Assembly (NCBI RefSeq): GCF_900187265.1
Contig: NZ_LT906450.1
Coordinates: forward strand, 2,719,444 to 2,783,443
Source: Rhodococcus rhodochrous
GTDB taxonomy: Bacteria > Actinomycetota > Actinomycetes > Mycobacteriales > Mycobacteriaceae
DNA length: 64,000 nt
Reading direction: 5' to 3'
The notes below the pieces were generated by a model. The model had not been told where the DNA came from, made no database searches, and saw only the letters and a list, made by a program, of their open reading frames with translations. Shown here in pieces: positions 1 through 8,462 of this stretch. A program made the position numbers and the translations under genes. Numbering within the stretch: position 1 is the first letter of the stretch; every line of letters begins with the position of its first letter.

Positions 1-615
<615 letters not shown>

Positions 616-801
616 GAAAGCCTGTGTGCTGTGAGCTGGGGTGATGGCATGTCCCGGTGTGCCCTGCGTGTCAGCATGAGCTGAGTCCACTGGTTCACAG
701 CAACCCCGCCTGCAGGGCGAGATACGGATCAACCCAACGATGACGATGTCCACCCAACGATGACGATGTCCACCCCTACAGCGGTCGAGGACAATGACCG
801 C

Positions 802-1191
802 ATGGCCTCCACTCACCCCCGCGCCGACGGACCCCGCCGGCGCGTGTTCAGCCCCGCCGACAAGCTCTCCCACCTGGCCGCGTACGAACAGGCCTGCGAG
901 ACGAACGAGGGCGGGGCATACCTACGCCGTGAAGGCCTGTACTCGTCGCTGATCAGCGAGTGGCGCAAACAACGCGACGCCGGGGTCCTCGACGGCAAGC
1001 AGCCCGGCGCGAAGATCGGCAAGCTCACCGCCGAGCAGGCCGAGATCGCCCGCCTCAAGCAAGAGCTCGCCCGGGCGAACAAGCGGTTGACCACCACCGA
1101 GGCCGCCTTGGACATCATGGGAAAAGCGCACGCTCTCTTGGACTCTCTCTCCGAGAGAGCGGATTTCGGCGACAAGCCCAACAAGCGCTGA
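802..1191 (+). CDS. IS-C transposase OrfA
   Basis: A 129-residue helix-turn-helix protein beginning MASTHPRAD. The N-terminal half is a DNA-binding region (YLRREGLYSSLISEWRKQRD). The C-terminal half is a leucine-zipper-like helix (EQAEIARLKQELARANKRL), as expected for IS3-type OrfA, which binds the element ends and joins OrfB by frameshift. An upstream in-frame ATG at 760 is possible, but the family start fits 802. The matching orfB begins just after the stop and is broken by IS-B 49 bp downstream. Confidence 0.8.
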   Translation: MASTHPRADGPRRRVFSPADKLSHLAAYEQACETNEGGAYLRREGLYSSLISEWRKQRDAGVLDGKQPGAKIGKLTAEQAEIARLKQELARANKRLTTTEAALDIMGKAHALLDSLSERADFGDKPNKR

Positions 1192-1240
1192 CCGTAGCGT
1201 GGACCGAACTGACCGAAGCCGGGGTGTCGACGAGGACGGC
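1178..1240 (+). pseudogene. IS-C OrfB, 5' fragment cut by IS-B
   Basis: Short open frame overlapping the end of orfA and coding LTVAWTELTEAGVSTRTA before IS-B begins at 1241. Joining base 1240 to base 3854, which removes IS-B and one CGGC copy, continues the frame as TRTASTLTGVVRSTA into the integrase core. The exact start is uncertain; OrfB is probably made by frameshifting from OrfA. Confidence 0.7.
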
Positions 1241-1299
1241 TGGCAGGTCCCCGATAGTCGGTCCGGTCGTTTCTAGAGCCGGTTCCTCTGTGCAGTCGA

Positions 1300-1648
1300 T
1301 CAGTCGATCTCGCACGCCACGGGCTGGTGCCGGTGGGTGCATCCGGCAGCGTACTCGGCGGGGGTCTTGTACCCCAATGCCGAATGACGGTGTCGGTGAT
1401 TGTGGTCGTCCTTGAAGTCCTCGATCACCACCCGGGCCTCGAGCAGAGTGGGCCAGTAGTTGCGGTTCAGACACTCATCGCGCAACCGGTTGTTGAACGA
1501 TTCGATGAACCCGTTGTTCCACGGCGTACCCGGCGGAATGTAGGACACCCCCACCGACCCAGCACAGAAGTCCCGCAGCGCTTCCGAGATGAACTCCGGC
1601 CCGTTGTCCATGCGCAACACCAGCGGCGGCCCACCCCACATCGCGAAC
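1300..1648 (-). pseudogene. IS-B OrfB, 3' fragment
   Basis: C-terminal part of an IS407-type integrase core. It contains the second catalytic D (LRMDNGPEFIS) and the catalytic E (WNNGFIESFNNRLRDE), and ends in QPVACEID. IS-A copy 2 separates it from the N-terminal part at 2969-3489. Joining the two halves with a single AAC target copy gives EKAFAMWGGPPLV in frame, and the joined length of 867 nt is divisible by three. Confidence 0.88.
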
Positions 1649-1663
1649 TGTTGCGCCCCGGCT

Positions 1664-2599
1664 TCAGTAGAGGCTCTCGACGACCCGCTCGGTTGTTCCG
1701 GCGGGACTATGTGAATCGTAGTAGGACTGTTCGGCTTCGACGGGCGAGATCATCCCGATCTCACCGTGCAACCTCCGGTGATTGAACCAATCGATGTACT
1801 CGGCCACCGCAATTTCGAGGTCATCGATAGAGCGCCACGGTCCCTTGTTACGGACCAGCTCGGCCTTGAACAGCGAGTTGAACGCCTCGGCGAGGGCGTT
1901 GTCATACGAATCGCCGCGGCTGCCCACCGAAGCGACCGCGCCGGCCTCGGCAAGGCGCTGGGTGTAGCGGATAGCTCGATATTGAGCTCCGCGGTCGGAG
2001 TGATGTATCAACTGGGACAGGCCCTGACCTGCATGTTCGCGGGTCCAGATGCCCATCTCCAATGCATCGAGTGCGAGATCGGTGCGCAGACTCGTCGACA
2101 ACTGCCATCCCACGATGCGGCGTGAGAAGACGTCGATGACGAACGCGGCATACGTCCATCCGGCGAACGTGCGGACATAAGTTATATCGGCGACCCACAG
2201 CTGGTCCGGTGCTGAGGCGGTGAATCCGCGGTTGACCAGGTCAGCAGGCTTGTCGGTGTCCGCTGCGGCGATCGTGGTCCGGGGGTTCTTCGACCGGGCG
2301 ATGCCGCGTAACCCTTCGGCGCGCATCAGGCGCTCGACGGTGCACCGGGCCACCCGGATCCCTTGCCGCTGCAGCTCCGCATGGACCTTGCGGGCACCGT
2401 AGACGGCGTAGTTCTCGGCGTGGACCCGGTGGATTTCTTCGATCAGTTCCGCGTCGCGGACCGCCCGCGCTGAGGGTGGACGGGTCTTTGCTGCGTAGTA
2501 CGTTGACGGGGCGATCTGCACACCGGTCCGAGTGAGGACTCTGCAGATCGGCTCGACCCCGTGATCGGCCTTGTGGGCGTCGATGTAGTCGACGATCAC
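1664..2599 (-). CDS. IS-A transposase OrfB (IS3 family)
   Basis: A 311-residue catalytic subunit. The GTG start overlaps the orfA stop as GTGA; production as an OrfAB fusion by frameshifting is also possible, because this frame stays open upstream. An N-terminal HTH_21-type region (YAVYGARKVHAELQRQGI) precedes the rve core. The DDE residues are D in WVADITYV, D in HHSDRGAQY and E in [12 protein letters not shown]. Full length for the family and apparently functional; the same product is encoded by copy 3. Confidence 0.94.
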   Translation of the reverse strand: MIVDYIDAHKADHGVEPICRVLTRTGVQIAPSTYYAAKTRPPSARAVRDAELIEEIHRVHAENYAVYGARKVHAELQRQGIRVARCTVERLMRAEGLRGIARSKNPRTTIAAADTDKPADLVNRGFTASAPDQLWVADITYVRTFAGWTYAAFVIDVFSRRIVGWQLSTSLRTDLALDALEMGIWTREHAGQGLSQLIHHSDRGAQYRAIRYTQRLAEAGAVASVGSRGDSYDNALAEAFNSLFKAELVRNKGPWRSIDDLEIAVAEYIDWFNHRRLHGEIGMISPVEAEQSYYDSHSPAGTTERVVESLY

Positions 2600-2916
2600 T
2601 TGAGTTTGCGGTCGAGCTCCGCTGCCGCGAAAAACGCCGACGCCGTCTTCAGGATCTCGTTGGCACGGCGCAGTTCTCGGTTCTCGCGTTCGAGTTCGGC
2701 GATTCGTTTCGCCTCGTCCGTCGTGGTGCCGGGGCGGACACCACCGTCGATCTCGGCCTGACGAACCCAGGTGCGCAGGGCCTCGGGATGGATGCCCAAC
2801 TGCTCGGCGATCCGCTTGATCGCTCCTGTTTTCGATCCTGGATCGCGGCGTGCCTCGACTGCCAGCCGCGTCGCTCGTTCCTTCAGCTCCTCCGGGTACT
2901 TTCGCGGTGCTCCCAT
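2596..2916 (-). CDS. IS-A transposase OrfA
   Basis: A 106-residue HTH_Tnp_1-type protein starting MGAPRKYPEELKERATRLA. A helix-turn-helix (LGIHPEALRTWVRQAEID) is followed by a leucine-zipper helix (IAELERENRELRRANEIL) that mediates multimerisation with OrfB. AAGG nine bases upstream can serve as the ribosome site; an alternative ATG three codons earlier has no room for one. The OrfA stop overlaps the OrfB start. Confidence 0.93.
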   Translation of the reverse strand: MGAPRKYPEELKERATRLAVEARRDPGSKTGAIKRIAEQLGIHPEALRTWVRQAEIDGGVRPGTTTDEAKRIAELERENRELRRANEILKTASAFFAAAELDRKLK

Positions 2917-2968
2917 GGATCTCATCCTTCCGTGTGATGAGACCCTCCAACAGACCCGGTACGCGACA

Positions 2969-3489
2969 AACGCCTTCTCCAAGCCTTCGATCAACCGCCC
3001 GGCGGTGATCGAGCGGTCCACGATGTTCAACAACGACATCCGGGTATGTTCATCGACCATCGACGCGATCTTCACCGTCTTGCCGTCGACGGTCGAATCG
3101 AACTGGAAGTCTAATGCCCACACCACATTCGGAGCATCCGCGTCGACGATCGGAACCGAGGATTGGCCGGCACGTTTGCGGCGTGGGGCACGCCGGACCT
3201 GCAATCCTTCTTCTTTCCACAGGCGGTGCACCTTCTTCTTGTTCACCTCGATGCCCTGGTCGTAGCGCAGCCATGCCCACGCCCGACGAAACCCGTGCCG
3301 CGGATGCTTGCGGGAATACCTGCGCAACTCTGCGCGCAGATCGGCGTCCGGGTCGCCTGGTGTCTGCGCCAACGGCAACCGCCGGTAAACCGATCGGGAG
3401 AGCCCAACGACCTTGCACGCGAACCGCTCCGACATCTGTAGGGTGTCGGTGAGCATGGTGATCGCGGCGCGTTTGGCGGTCGGGCTTAG
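2969..3489 (-). pseudogene. IS-B OrfB, 5' fragment
   Basis: N-terminal part of the IS407-type OrfB, read one frame back from the end of orfA (LSPTAKRAAITML...). It carries the HTH_21-like region (RRYSRKHPRHGFRRAWAWLR) and the first catalytic D (VVWALDFQFDS). The frame runs into IS-A copy 2 at 2968 and resumes at 1645. The A-rich stretch GGGAAAATTC before the orfA stop is a candidate minus-one slippery site. Confidence 0.87.
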
Positions 3490-3767
3490 AATTTTCCCTT
3501 CGCGATCTCCCGCAACGCGTCCTTCTCCAACTCGGCATCTGCGAGCAATCGCTTGAGCCGGCTGTTCTGCTCCCGCAGTTCCTTGAGCTCCTTCGCCGCA
3601 TCGGCATCCATGCCGCCGTATTGACGACGCCAGTTGTACAGCGTCGCCGCCGACACCTCGAGCGCGGCGGCGATCTCCTCGCCGTTCTTGCCTTCCGCGG
3701 CCAACTCGTCGGCCCGGCGCAGCTTGCGCACGATGTCCTCGGCCGAGTGACGTTTGCGTCCCGCCAT
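3486..3767 (-). CDS. IS-B transposase OrfA (IS407-type)
   Basis: A 93-residue helix-turn-helix protein, complete. The N-terminus MAGRKRHSAEDIVRKLRRAD and the HTH segment LEVSAATLYNWRRQYGG are followed by a coiled region ending LEKDALREIAKGKF, the characteristic IS407-group ending. It would bind the element ends and be fused to OrfB by minus-one frameshifting. It is the only intact gene left in IS-B. Confidence 0.9.
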   Translation of the reverse strand: MAGRKRHSAEDIVRKLRRADELAAEGKNGEEIAAALEVSAATLYNWRRQYGGMDADAAKELKELREQNSRLKRLLADAELEKDALREIAKGKF

Positions 3768-3849
3768 GATTCCTATCGTCCCTTCTTCGCCCTTACCAGG
3801 GCAATCAGGACTCTAGAACAACCCGGACCTACTCACAGGGGACACGCCA

Positions 3850-4835
3850 CGGCCAGCACGCTGACCGGTGTGGTCCGCTCGACCGCGGTCCGGCGGCGCA
3901 CCGCAGCCACCACACCGACCCCGCCGGTGATGTCGGCTCCGCCGGTCGAGCCGGCGAACAAGCTCACGCCGATCGAACGCCGCCGCATCCTCGAGGTGCT
4001 CGATAGTGATCGGTTTGTCGATCAGGCGCCGCTCGAGGTGTATGCGCAGCTGCTCGACGAGGGCATCTACCTGTGCTCGGTGTCCACGATGTACCGGGTG
4101 TTGCGGGAGAACGCGCAGGTCAGCGAGCGTCGCCGGCTTGCGCGGCATCCGGCGAGGACCTGCCCGGAGTTGGTCGCGACCGCGCCGCGGCAGGTGTACT
4201 CGTGGGACATCACGAAGCTTGCCGGGCCGGAGAAGGGCCGCTACTTCGATGCGTACGTGATGATCGACATCTACTCGCGGTACATCGTCGGAGTCCATGT
4301 TCACGCGCACGAATCGGGTGTGCTGGCGCGGGAGTTGATGGAGCAGATCTTTGCCGTACACGGCATTCCGCAGGTCGTGCACGCTGACCGTGGTACGTCG
4401 ATGACCAGCAAGTCCGTCGCCACGTTGCTGGCCGATCTCGAGGTCACCCGTTCGCATTCGCGGCCGCGGGTTTCGAACGACAATCCGTATTCCGAATCGG
4501 TGTTCAAGACCCTCAAGTACGGGCCAGGGTTTCCTGATCGGTTCGGATCACTCAGTCAGGCAAGGGAATTCATGATCAGCTTCACCGAATGGTACAACCA
4601 CGAACATCGCCACACCGGAATCGGGTTGCACACGCCCGCCGATGTCCACTTCGGTCTGGCCGCCGGCAAGGCCGCCGAACGCCGGCAGGTACTCGATGCC
4701 GCCCGTGCCCGGCATCCGCACCGCTTCGGCACCACCACCGCGCCGAAGATCCTCGACCTGTCCGACACCGTCTATATCAACCGGCCAGCCGACGATCCCG
4801 AGACCACAGTGGAGGACGACACGATAGCCGCCTGA
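3850..4835 (+). pseudogene. IS-C OrfB, 3' fragment (integrase core)
   Basis: About 327 residues of an IS3-like integrase core separated from its start by IS-B. Visible motifs are VYSWDITKLAG (first D), VVHADRGTSM (second D) and SNDNPYSESVFKTLKYG (E). A C-terminal HTGIGLHTPADVHFG segment and about 60 more residues follow. All three catalytic residues are kept and no internal stop is present, so only the interruption inactivates it. Removing IS-B restores the full frame. Confidence 0.88.
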
Positions 4836-4903
4836 CACCCACTGGACTCAAACCGCTTGACACATTCCGAACGGCTGGACCGGCGACGCGGATCATTCGC
4901 TGC

Positions 4904-5197
4904 TCAGTTATCGATGTCCAGGTCCGTGGTTACTGCAACCGAAGCAACCCACTTCCCTTCGGCCTCGACAATTGAATGCGAGATCGAGATCACTACCGCC
5001 CCCTCACTCACGCACACTTCATTTGCGAAGGTGGCTGCTTGGTTGGACAACTCGCGGTGTAGCTCAGTAAGGGTGCTGTACGGACCAAGTTCGAGGGTGT
5101 AGACCTCATACGCGTGGTTCGTGCTCATTGCCTGAATGATACGGCTTGTGCATACACGGACATGCCGTGAAGTGTCAGTGTCGATTGATTTCGCCAT
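4904..5197 (-). CDS. Small protein of unknown function
   Basis: A 97-residue acidic protein that I do not recognise. AGAGG lies five bases before the ATG at 5197. An internal ATG at 5128 would give 75 residues beginning MSTNHAYEVYTLELG, and the more protein-like composition after that point makes it an alternative. No signal peptide or membrane segment is visible. It sits just outside IS-C, downstream of a hairpin that probably ends transcription of the truncated gene at 5287. Confidence 0.55.
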   Translation of the reverse strand: MAKSIDTDTSRHVRVCTSRIIQAMSTNHAYEVYTLELGPYSTLTELHRELSNQAATFANEVCVSEGAVVISISHSIVEAEGKWVASVAVTTDLDIDN

Positions 5198-5235
5198 TAC
5201 GCCTCTGCCGCCGCGCCGAACTATCTACTTACCCG

Positions 5236-5277
5236 GCCGGGTGGTAGATGTACTGGATTCTTCATCTACCACCCGGC
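5236..5277 (-). terminator. Hairpin terminator
   Basis: Perfect 15-bp inverted repeat GCCGGGTGGTAGATG / CATCTACCACCCGGC with a 12-nt loop, placed between the stop of the remnant gene at 5287 and the next gene's start at 5197. No T-run follows on either strand, so it would be a T-less actinobacterial-type terminator. Confidence 0.65.
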
Positions 5278-5286
5278 TGAGATCAC

Positions 5287-5583
5287 TCATTGAGTGAGGA
5301 CCTGGAGTCCCCACGATGTGGTTGGCGCGTCCGCAATTTCTAGGTCTTGCTGATCGGGGTCTACCCAGTTCACTGCAACAACCACATACGGAAAGTCATC
5401 GGCGTCGACACGTATGCGCACTCCTCCTTCGCCTTTGGCATACGTGCAACTGTGTTCCGAGTGGGCCATCGCCGGTGGCCCCTCGGAACACTGTAGGAAG
5501 TTGGCCTCCATTTCGTTCGGCGCACCGTCAGGACCTACGGAGCTGAACCGCTGAACGATCACTGCCCACGGTGCAAGATCGGT
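5287..5583 (-). pseudogene. Remnant of unrecognised gene, 3' part, cut by IS256-family element
   Basis: Open frame of 98 residues ending DAPTTSWGLQVLTQ. It joins exactly to an upstream piece at 6956-7040 when IS-D and one copy of the 8-bp duplication are removed, reading VFDLDVHTDLAPWAV across the junction. The product resembles no family I know. It is rich in acidic and aromatic residues and contains two cysteines (FLQCSEG, HSCTYAKG). The start of the gene is lost at the junction near 7040. Confidence 0.7.
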
Positions 5584-5591
5584 GTGGACAT

Positions 5592-6955
5592 GGGACTGTC
5601 TGAATAACGGTGGATCCGGGTTGGCCTGACACGCCGAGCAGCGAGCTTGGCGGGAAGGATCGACCGTGACGGAAACACTGGAGCCCATGGCGGACGAGGT
5701 GAACCAGCTGGAGTTGGCGCAGCAGCTGCTGGCCCAGGCCAAAGAGCAGGGCATCGAGCTGATGGGCCCGAACGGACTGCTCGGGCAGTTGACGAAGAAC
5801 GTGCTCGAAACCGCACTGGATGCGGAGATGACCGAGCACCTCGGCTACGAGAAGAACGACCCGGCCGGTCGCGGCAGCGGCAACTCCCGCAACGGCACCA
5901 GATCGAAGACGGTGCTCACCGAGATCGGCCCGGTCGAGATCGACGTCCCGCGGGACACCGACTCGAGCTTCGAACCGAAGATCGTGCGCAAACGGCAACG
6001 GCGGCTGACCGGCATCGACGAGATCGTGCTCTCGCTCAGCGCCAAAGGATTGACCACCGGCGAGATCTCGGCACACTTTCAGGATATCTACGGAGCGTCG
6101 GTGTCGAAGGACACCATCTCCCGGATCACCGACAAGGTGCTCGAGGAGATGACCGAGTGGCAGAACCGGCCCCTCGATCGGGTGTATCCGGTGGTGTTCA
6201 TCGACGCCATCCACGTCAAGATCCGCGACGGTCAGGTCACCAACCGACCGATCTACGTCGCGATCGGGGTGACCGTCAACGGTGAACGCGACATCCTGGG
6301 GTTGTGGGCCGGCGACGGCGGGGAAGGCGCGAAGTTCTGGCTGGCGGTGCTCACCGAGATCAAAAACCGCGGAGTGGCCGATGTGTGCATCGTCGTCTGC
6401 GACGGGTTGAAAGGCTTGCCGGAGGCGATCAACACCGTGTGGGAACTCGCAGTGGTGCAAACTTGCGTTATCCACTTGATCCGCAACACTTTTCGATTCG
6501 CACCACGCCAGCATTGGGACGAGATGTCCCGCGATCTCAAACCGATCTATACCGCTCCGACCGAGGCCGCGGCCAAGGAACGGTTCGTCGAGTTCGCCAC
6601 CAAGTGGGGACCGAAGTATCCGGCGATCGTCCGGCTCTGGGAGAACGCGTGGAGCGAGTTCGTGCCGTTCCTCGACTACGACGTCGAGATCCGGCGGGTG
6701 ATCTGCTCGACGAACGCGATCGAGTCGATCAATGCCCGCTACCGGCGTGCGATCCGCGCCCGTGGGCATTTCCCGACCGAGCAGGCCGCGCTGAAGTGTC
6801 TCTATCTTGCGACGCGGGCGCTGGACCCCACCGGTCGGGGTAGGGCACGATGGGCGATGAGGTGGAAGCCTGCCCTCAATGCCTTCGCGATCACTTTCGA
6901 AGGACGCATCAACTAACCGATGCCAGGCCGGATCCACCGTTTATCGGACACTCCC
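5592..6955. mobile_element. IS-D, IS256 family
   Basis: A 1364-bp element with imperfect 28-bp terminal inverted repeats: left GGGACTGTCTGAATAACGGT, right read inwards GGGAGTGTCCGATAAACGGT, both continuing GGATCCGG. Direct 8-bp target duplications GTGGACAT lie at 5584-5591 and 6956-6963, as expected for IS256. It carries one complete transposase gene and interrupts the remnant gene on the minus strand. Confidence 0.96.
5666..6916 (+). CDS. IS256-family transposase (mutator type)
   Basis: A 416-residue DDE transposase, full length for the family, starting GTG with AAGGA seven bases upstream. It catalyses copy-out paste-in transposition of IS-D. Motifs are VFIDAIHVKIRDG (first D), VCDGLKGLPEAI (second D) and CSTNAIESINARYRRA (E), the last being the signature of the mutator/IS256 group. 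The N-terminal region NVLETALDAEMTEHLGYEK is the usual DNA-binding start. No frameshift is visible. Confidence 0.96.
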   Translation: MTETLEPMADEVNQLELAQQLLAQAKEQGIELMGPNGLLGQLTKNVLETALDAEMTEHLGYEKNDPAGRGSGNSRNGTRSKTVLTEIGPVEIDVPRDTDSSFEPKIVRKRQRRLTGIDEIVLSLSAKGLTTGEISAHFQDIYGASVSKDTISRITDKVLEEMTEWQNRPLDRVYPVVFIDAIHVKIRDGQVTNRPIYVAIGVTVNGERDILGLWAGDGGEGAKFWLAVLTEIKNRGVADVCIVVCDGLKGLPEAINTVWELAVVQTCVIHLIRNTFRFAPRQHWDEMSRDLKPIYTAPTEAAAKERFVEFATKWGPKYPAIVRLWENAWSEFVPFLDYDVEIRRVICSTNAIESINARYRRAIRARGHFPTEQAALKCLYLATRALDPTGRGRARWAMRWKPALNAFAITFEGRIN

Positions 6956-7040
6956 GTGGACATCGAGATCGAACACGCCGGCATCGACTTGGTTCCACTG
7001 AACAGGCAAATCCGGTTCGAAGCTGCCGCCGCCGAGTCGG
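6956..7040 (-). pseudogene. Remnant of unrecognised gene, middle part, fused to hydrolase remnant
   Basis: In the minus-strand frame that connects to 5583, this stretch reads GGGSFEPDLPVQWNQVDAG and then VFDLDVH at the IS256 junction. Beyond about 7040 the sequence belongs to the truncated alpha/beta hydrolase in a different frame. The gene therefore lost its start to a rearrangement, independently of the IS256 insertion. Confidence 0.6.
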
Positions 7041-7652
7041 TCCGGCCAGGACGCGGCCGTAGTGGTCGCGCTCCTCGGGAGCGAAGGTGGATCCGGTGGG
7101 GTCCCACGCGTCGAGGAACGAGCCGAAGAATTCCGGGGCGACGGCGGCGATCATCTTCTCGGGCATCCCTGCGGGCTGGGCCATGAGGTAGAGATGCCAG
7201 GCCACCTTCGCGTTCACGCCCTGGAGCACGGCCCAGGTGTCCATCGTGGGAAGGACATCGAGGATGCCGAGGTAGTCGACGGCGTCGGGGTGGTCGAGTC
7301 CTGCGCGGACGGCGACGAGCGCACCGCGGTCGTGACCGACGAGCCCGAAGTGGTCGAAACCGATCTCGCGGGCGACCGCGACGATGTCGTTCGCCATGGT
7401 GCGCTTGGAATACGTCCCGGGGTTGTCGGCTGGGGGTTGGTCGCTGGCACCGTAGCCGCGCAGGTCGGGGACGATCACAGTGTGGTCGTCGGCGAGTGTG
7501 CGGGCGACGTGGCGCCACATGTAGTGGGTCTGCGGGAAACCGTGCAGCAGGACGACAGCCGGCCCCTGGCCACTGATGGCGACGTTGAGCTTCACGCCGC
7601 CGTCCCCGGCGATCGTGCGGTAGGTGAAGTCCTCGATGGTGCAGCGGGTCAT
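7040..7652 (-). pseudogene. Truncated alpha/beta hydrolase (haloacetate dehalogenase/epoxide hydrolase type)
   Basis: Starts at ATG 7652, overlapping the TetR stop as ATGA, with GGAGA just upstream. The oxyanion motif LLHGFPQTHYMW is followed by the nucleophile elbow VGHDRGALVA. Its aspartate nucleophile marks the haloacid dehalogenase and epoxide hydrolase group. About 204 residues survive, to DHYGRVLAGPT; the usual protein is near 290-300, so the catalytic histidine is missing. The frame runs on into foreign sequence to about 6909. Loss of function is inferred. Confidence 0.8.
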
Positions 7653-8332
7653 GGGGTCTCCGTAGTCGTAGTCGTGGTGGAGGTTTCGGGCTGGCCGGAG
7701 AAGATGCCGGCGGGCAGGTCCGTTCGGCCGGCGGACGCGGTGAGCGCGGGAATGATGACGGTGTCGACGAGGGCTTCGAGGTAGGTGTCGTCGACGGTGA
7801 GACCGTTCGCTCGTCGCAGGAGCAGGACTGTGCCCACGACCTCCTCGTATGCGAATGGTTGAGCGCCCGAAGGGAGTTCGCCTCGTGCAACGGCATCGTC
7901 GAGGACCGCCTGGGGGAGGCGTGCGCCTGTCGGGCCGACGGTCTCCTCGATGGCGTCGCACAACTCCGGGTCTTCGAGTCCCGCGTGGAGCAGCATGAAG
8001 GCGGCGTTGCTGTCGGTTGCGGACATGGTGAGGCTGAGGCGTTGCGCAAGCATCAGCAGATCGTCGCGGAGTGTGTCGCCGCGCCGGAGTGGGACCGCCG
8101 AGGGATGCGCAGGGGCGTCCTTCACTGCTGCGAGCACCATGTCGCGCTTGGACGGCCATCGTCGATACAGCGTTGCCTTCGACGCCTGGCAACGTCGAGC
8201 GACCGCTTCGAACGTCACGCCCTCGTAGCCTTCCTCGGCCAGTAGTTCGAGAACGGTGGTAGTGATCCGACGCTCGAGTTCGGCATCGCGTGGACGTCCG
8301 CGTTGCGCAGGCGGCTCATTCAGATACGACAC
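7649..8332 (-). CDS. TetR-family repressor
   Basis: A 227-residue regulator with a GTG start at 8332. The N-terminal TetR helix-turn-helix covers about residues 10-60 (VTFEAVARRCQASKATLYRRWPSKRDM), and a C-terminal ligand-binding domain follows. The longer upstream frame is not needed. The gene is translationally coupled to the hydrolase behind it and probably controls it. An inverted repeat GATACG-N8-CGTATC covers the start codon and suggests autorepression. With the hydrolase truncated, its target may now be obsolete. Confidence 0.88.
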   Translation of the reverse strand: MSYLNEPPAQRGRPRDAELERRITTTVLELLAEEGYEGVTFEAVARRCQASKATLYRRWPSKRDMVLAAVKDAPAHPSAVPLRRGDTLRDDLLMLAQRLSLTMSATDSNAAFMLLHAGLEDPELCDAIEETVGPTGARLPQAVLDDAVARGELPSGAQPFAYEEVVGTVLLLRRANGLTVDDTYLEALVDTVIIPALTASAGRTDLPAGIFSGQPETSTTTTTTETP

Positions 8333-8342
8333 GTTCCGTATC
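8323..8342. promoter_or_regulatory. Candidate TetR operator
   Basis: Inverted repeat GATACG (8323-8328) and CGTATC (8337-8342) with an 8-nt spacer. It overlaps the GTG start of the TetR gene and lies 120 bp before the divergent flavin-type gene. Position and symmetry fit an autoregulatory operator; binding is inferred. Confidence 0.55.
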
Positions 8343-8462
8343 GTAAACCAGACGGCCGCTGTTCGGCGAACTGCAGGGTCGACACCCGCGTCTTTCCGGT
8401 CACGGTCGATTGTGATGCACTGTCTCGTTGTCGGCATAACGGACATCGGCGAGGAGATCGGT

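Larger units (their letters stand above)
1649..2968 (-). mobile_element. IS-A copy 2 (IS3 family, complete)
   Basis: A complete 1320-bp element on the minus strand. The ends, read inwards, are TGTTGCGCCCCGGCTT (from 1649) and TGTCGCGTACCGGGTC (from 2968). A 3-bp target duplication AAC flanks it at 1646-1648 and 2969-2971. The boundaries were fixed by comparison with the copy at 29237-30556, where the flanks differ immediately outside the duplication. The insertion splits orfB of IS-B. Both transposase frames are intact. Confidence 0.95.
1241..3849 (-). mobile_element. IS-B, IS407-type IS3 element, interrupted by IS-A copy 2
   Basis: The termini are imperfect inverted repeats. The left end reads TGGCAGGTCCCCGATAGTCG and the right end, read inwards, TGGCGTGTCCCCTGTGAGTA; both continue into GGTCCGG and CTAGAG. 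A 4-bp target duplication CGGC flanks it (1237-1240 and 3850-3853), the size expected for the IS407 group. Without IS-A and its duplication the element is 1286 bp. It lies inside orfB of IS-C, and its removal restores that frame. Confidence 0.88.
669..4862 (+). mobile_element. IS-C, IS3-like element interrupted by IS-B and IS-A
   Basis: The ends are proposed from imperfect inverted repeats. The left end at 669 starts TGTCAGCATGAGCTGAGTCC. The right end at 4862, read inwards on the minus strand, starts TGTCAAGCGGTTTGAGTCC. Both share the GAGTCCA core and the TG...CA termini of IS3 elements. I see no matching target duplication (GCG on the left, CAT on the right). Subtracting IS-B with one target copy leaves about 1.58 kb. 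The element carries orfA intact and orfB split. Confidence 0.7.
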
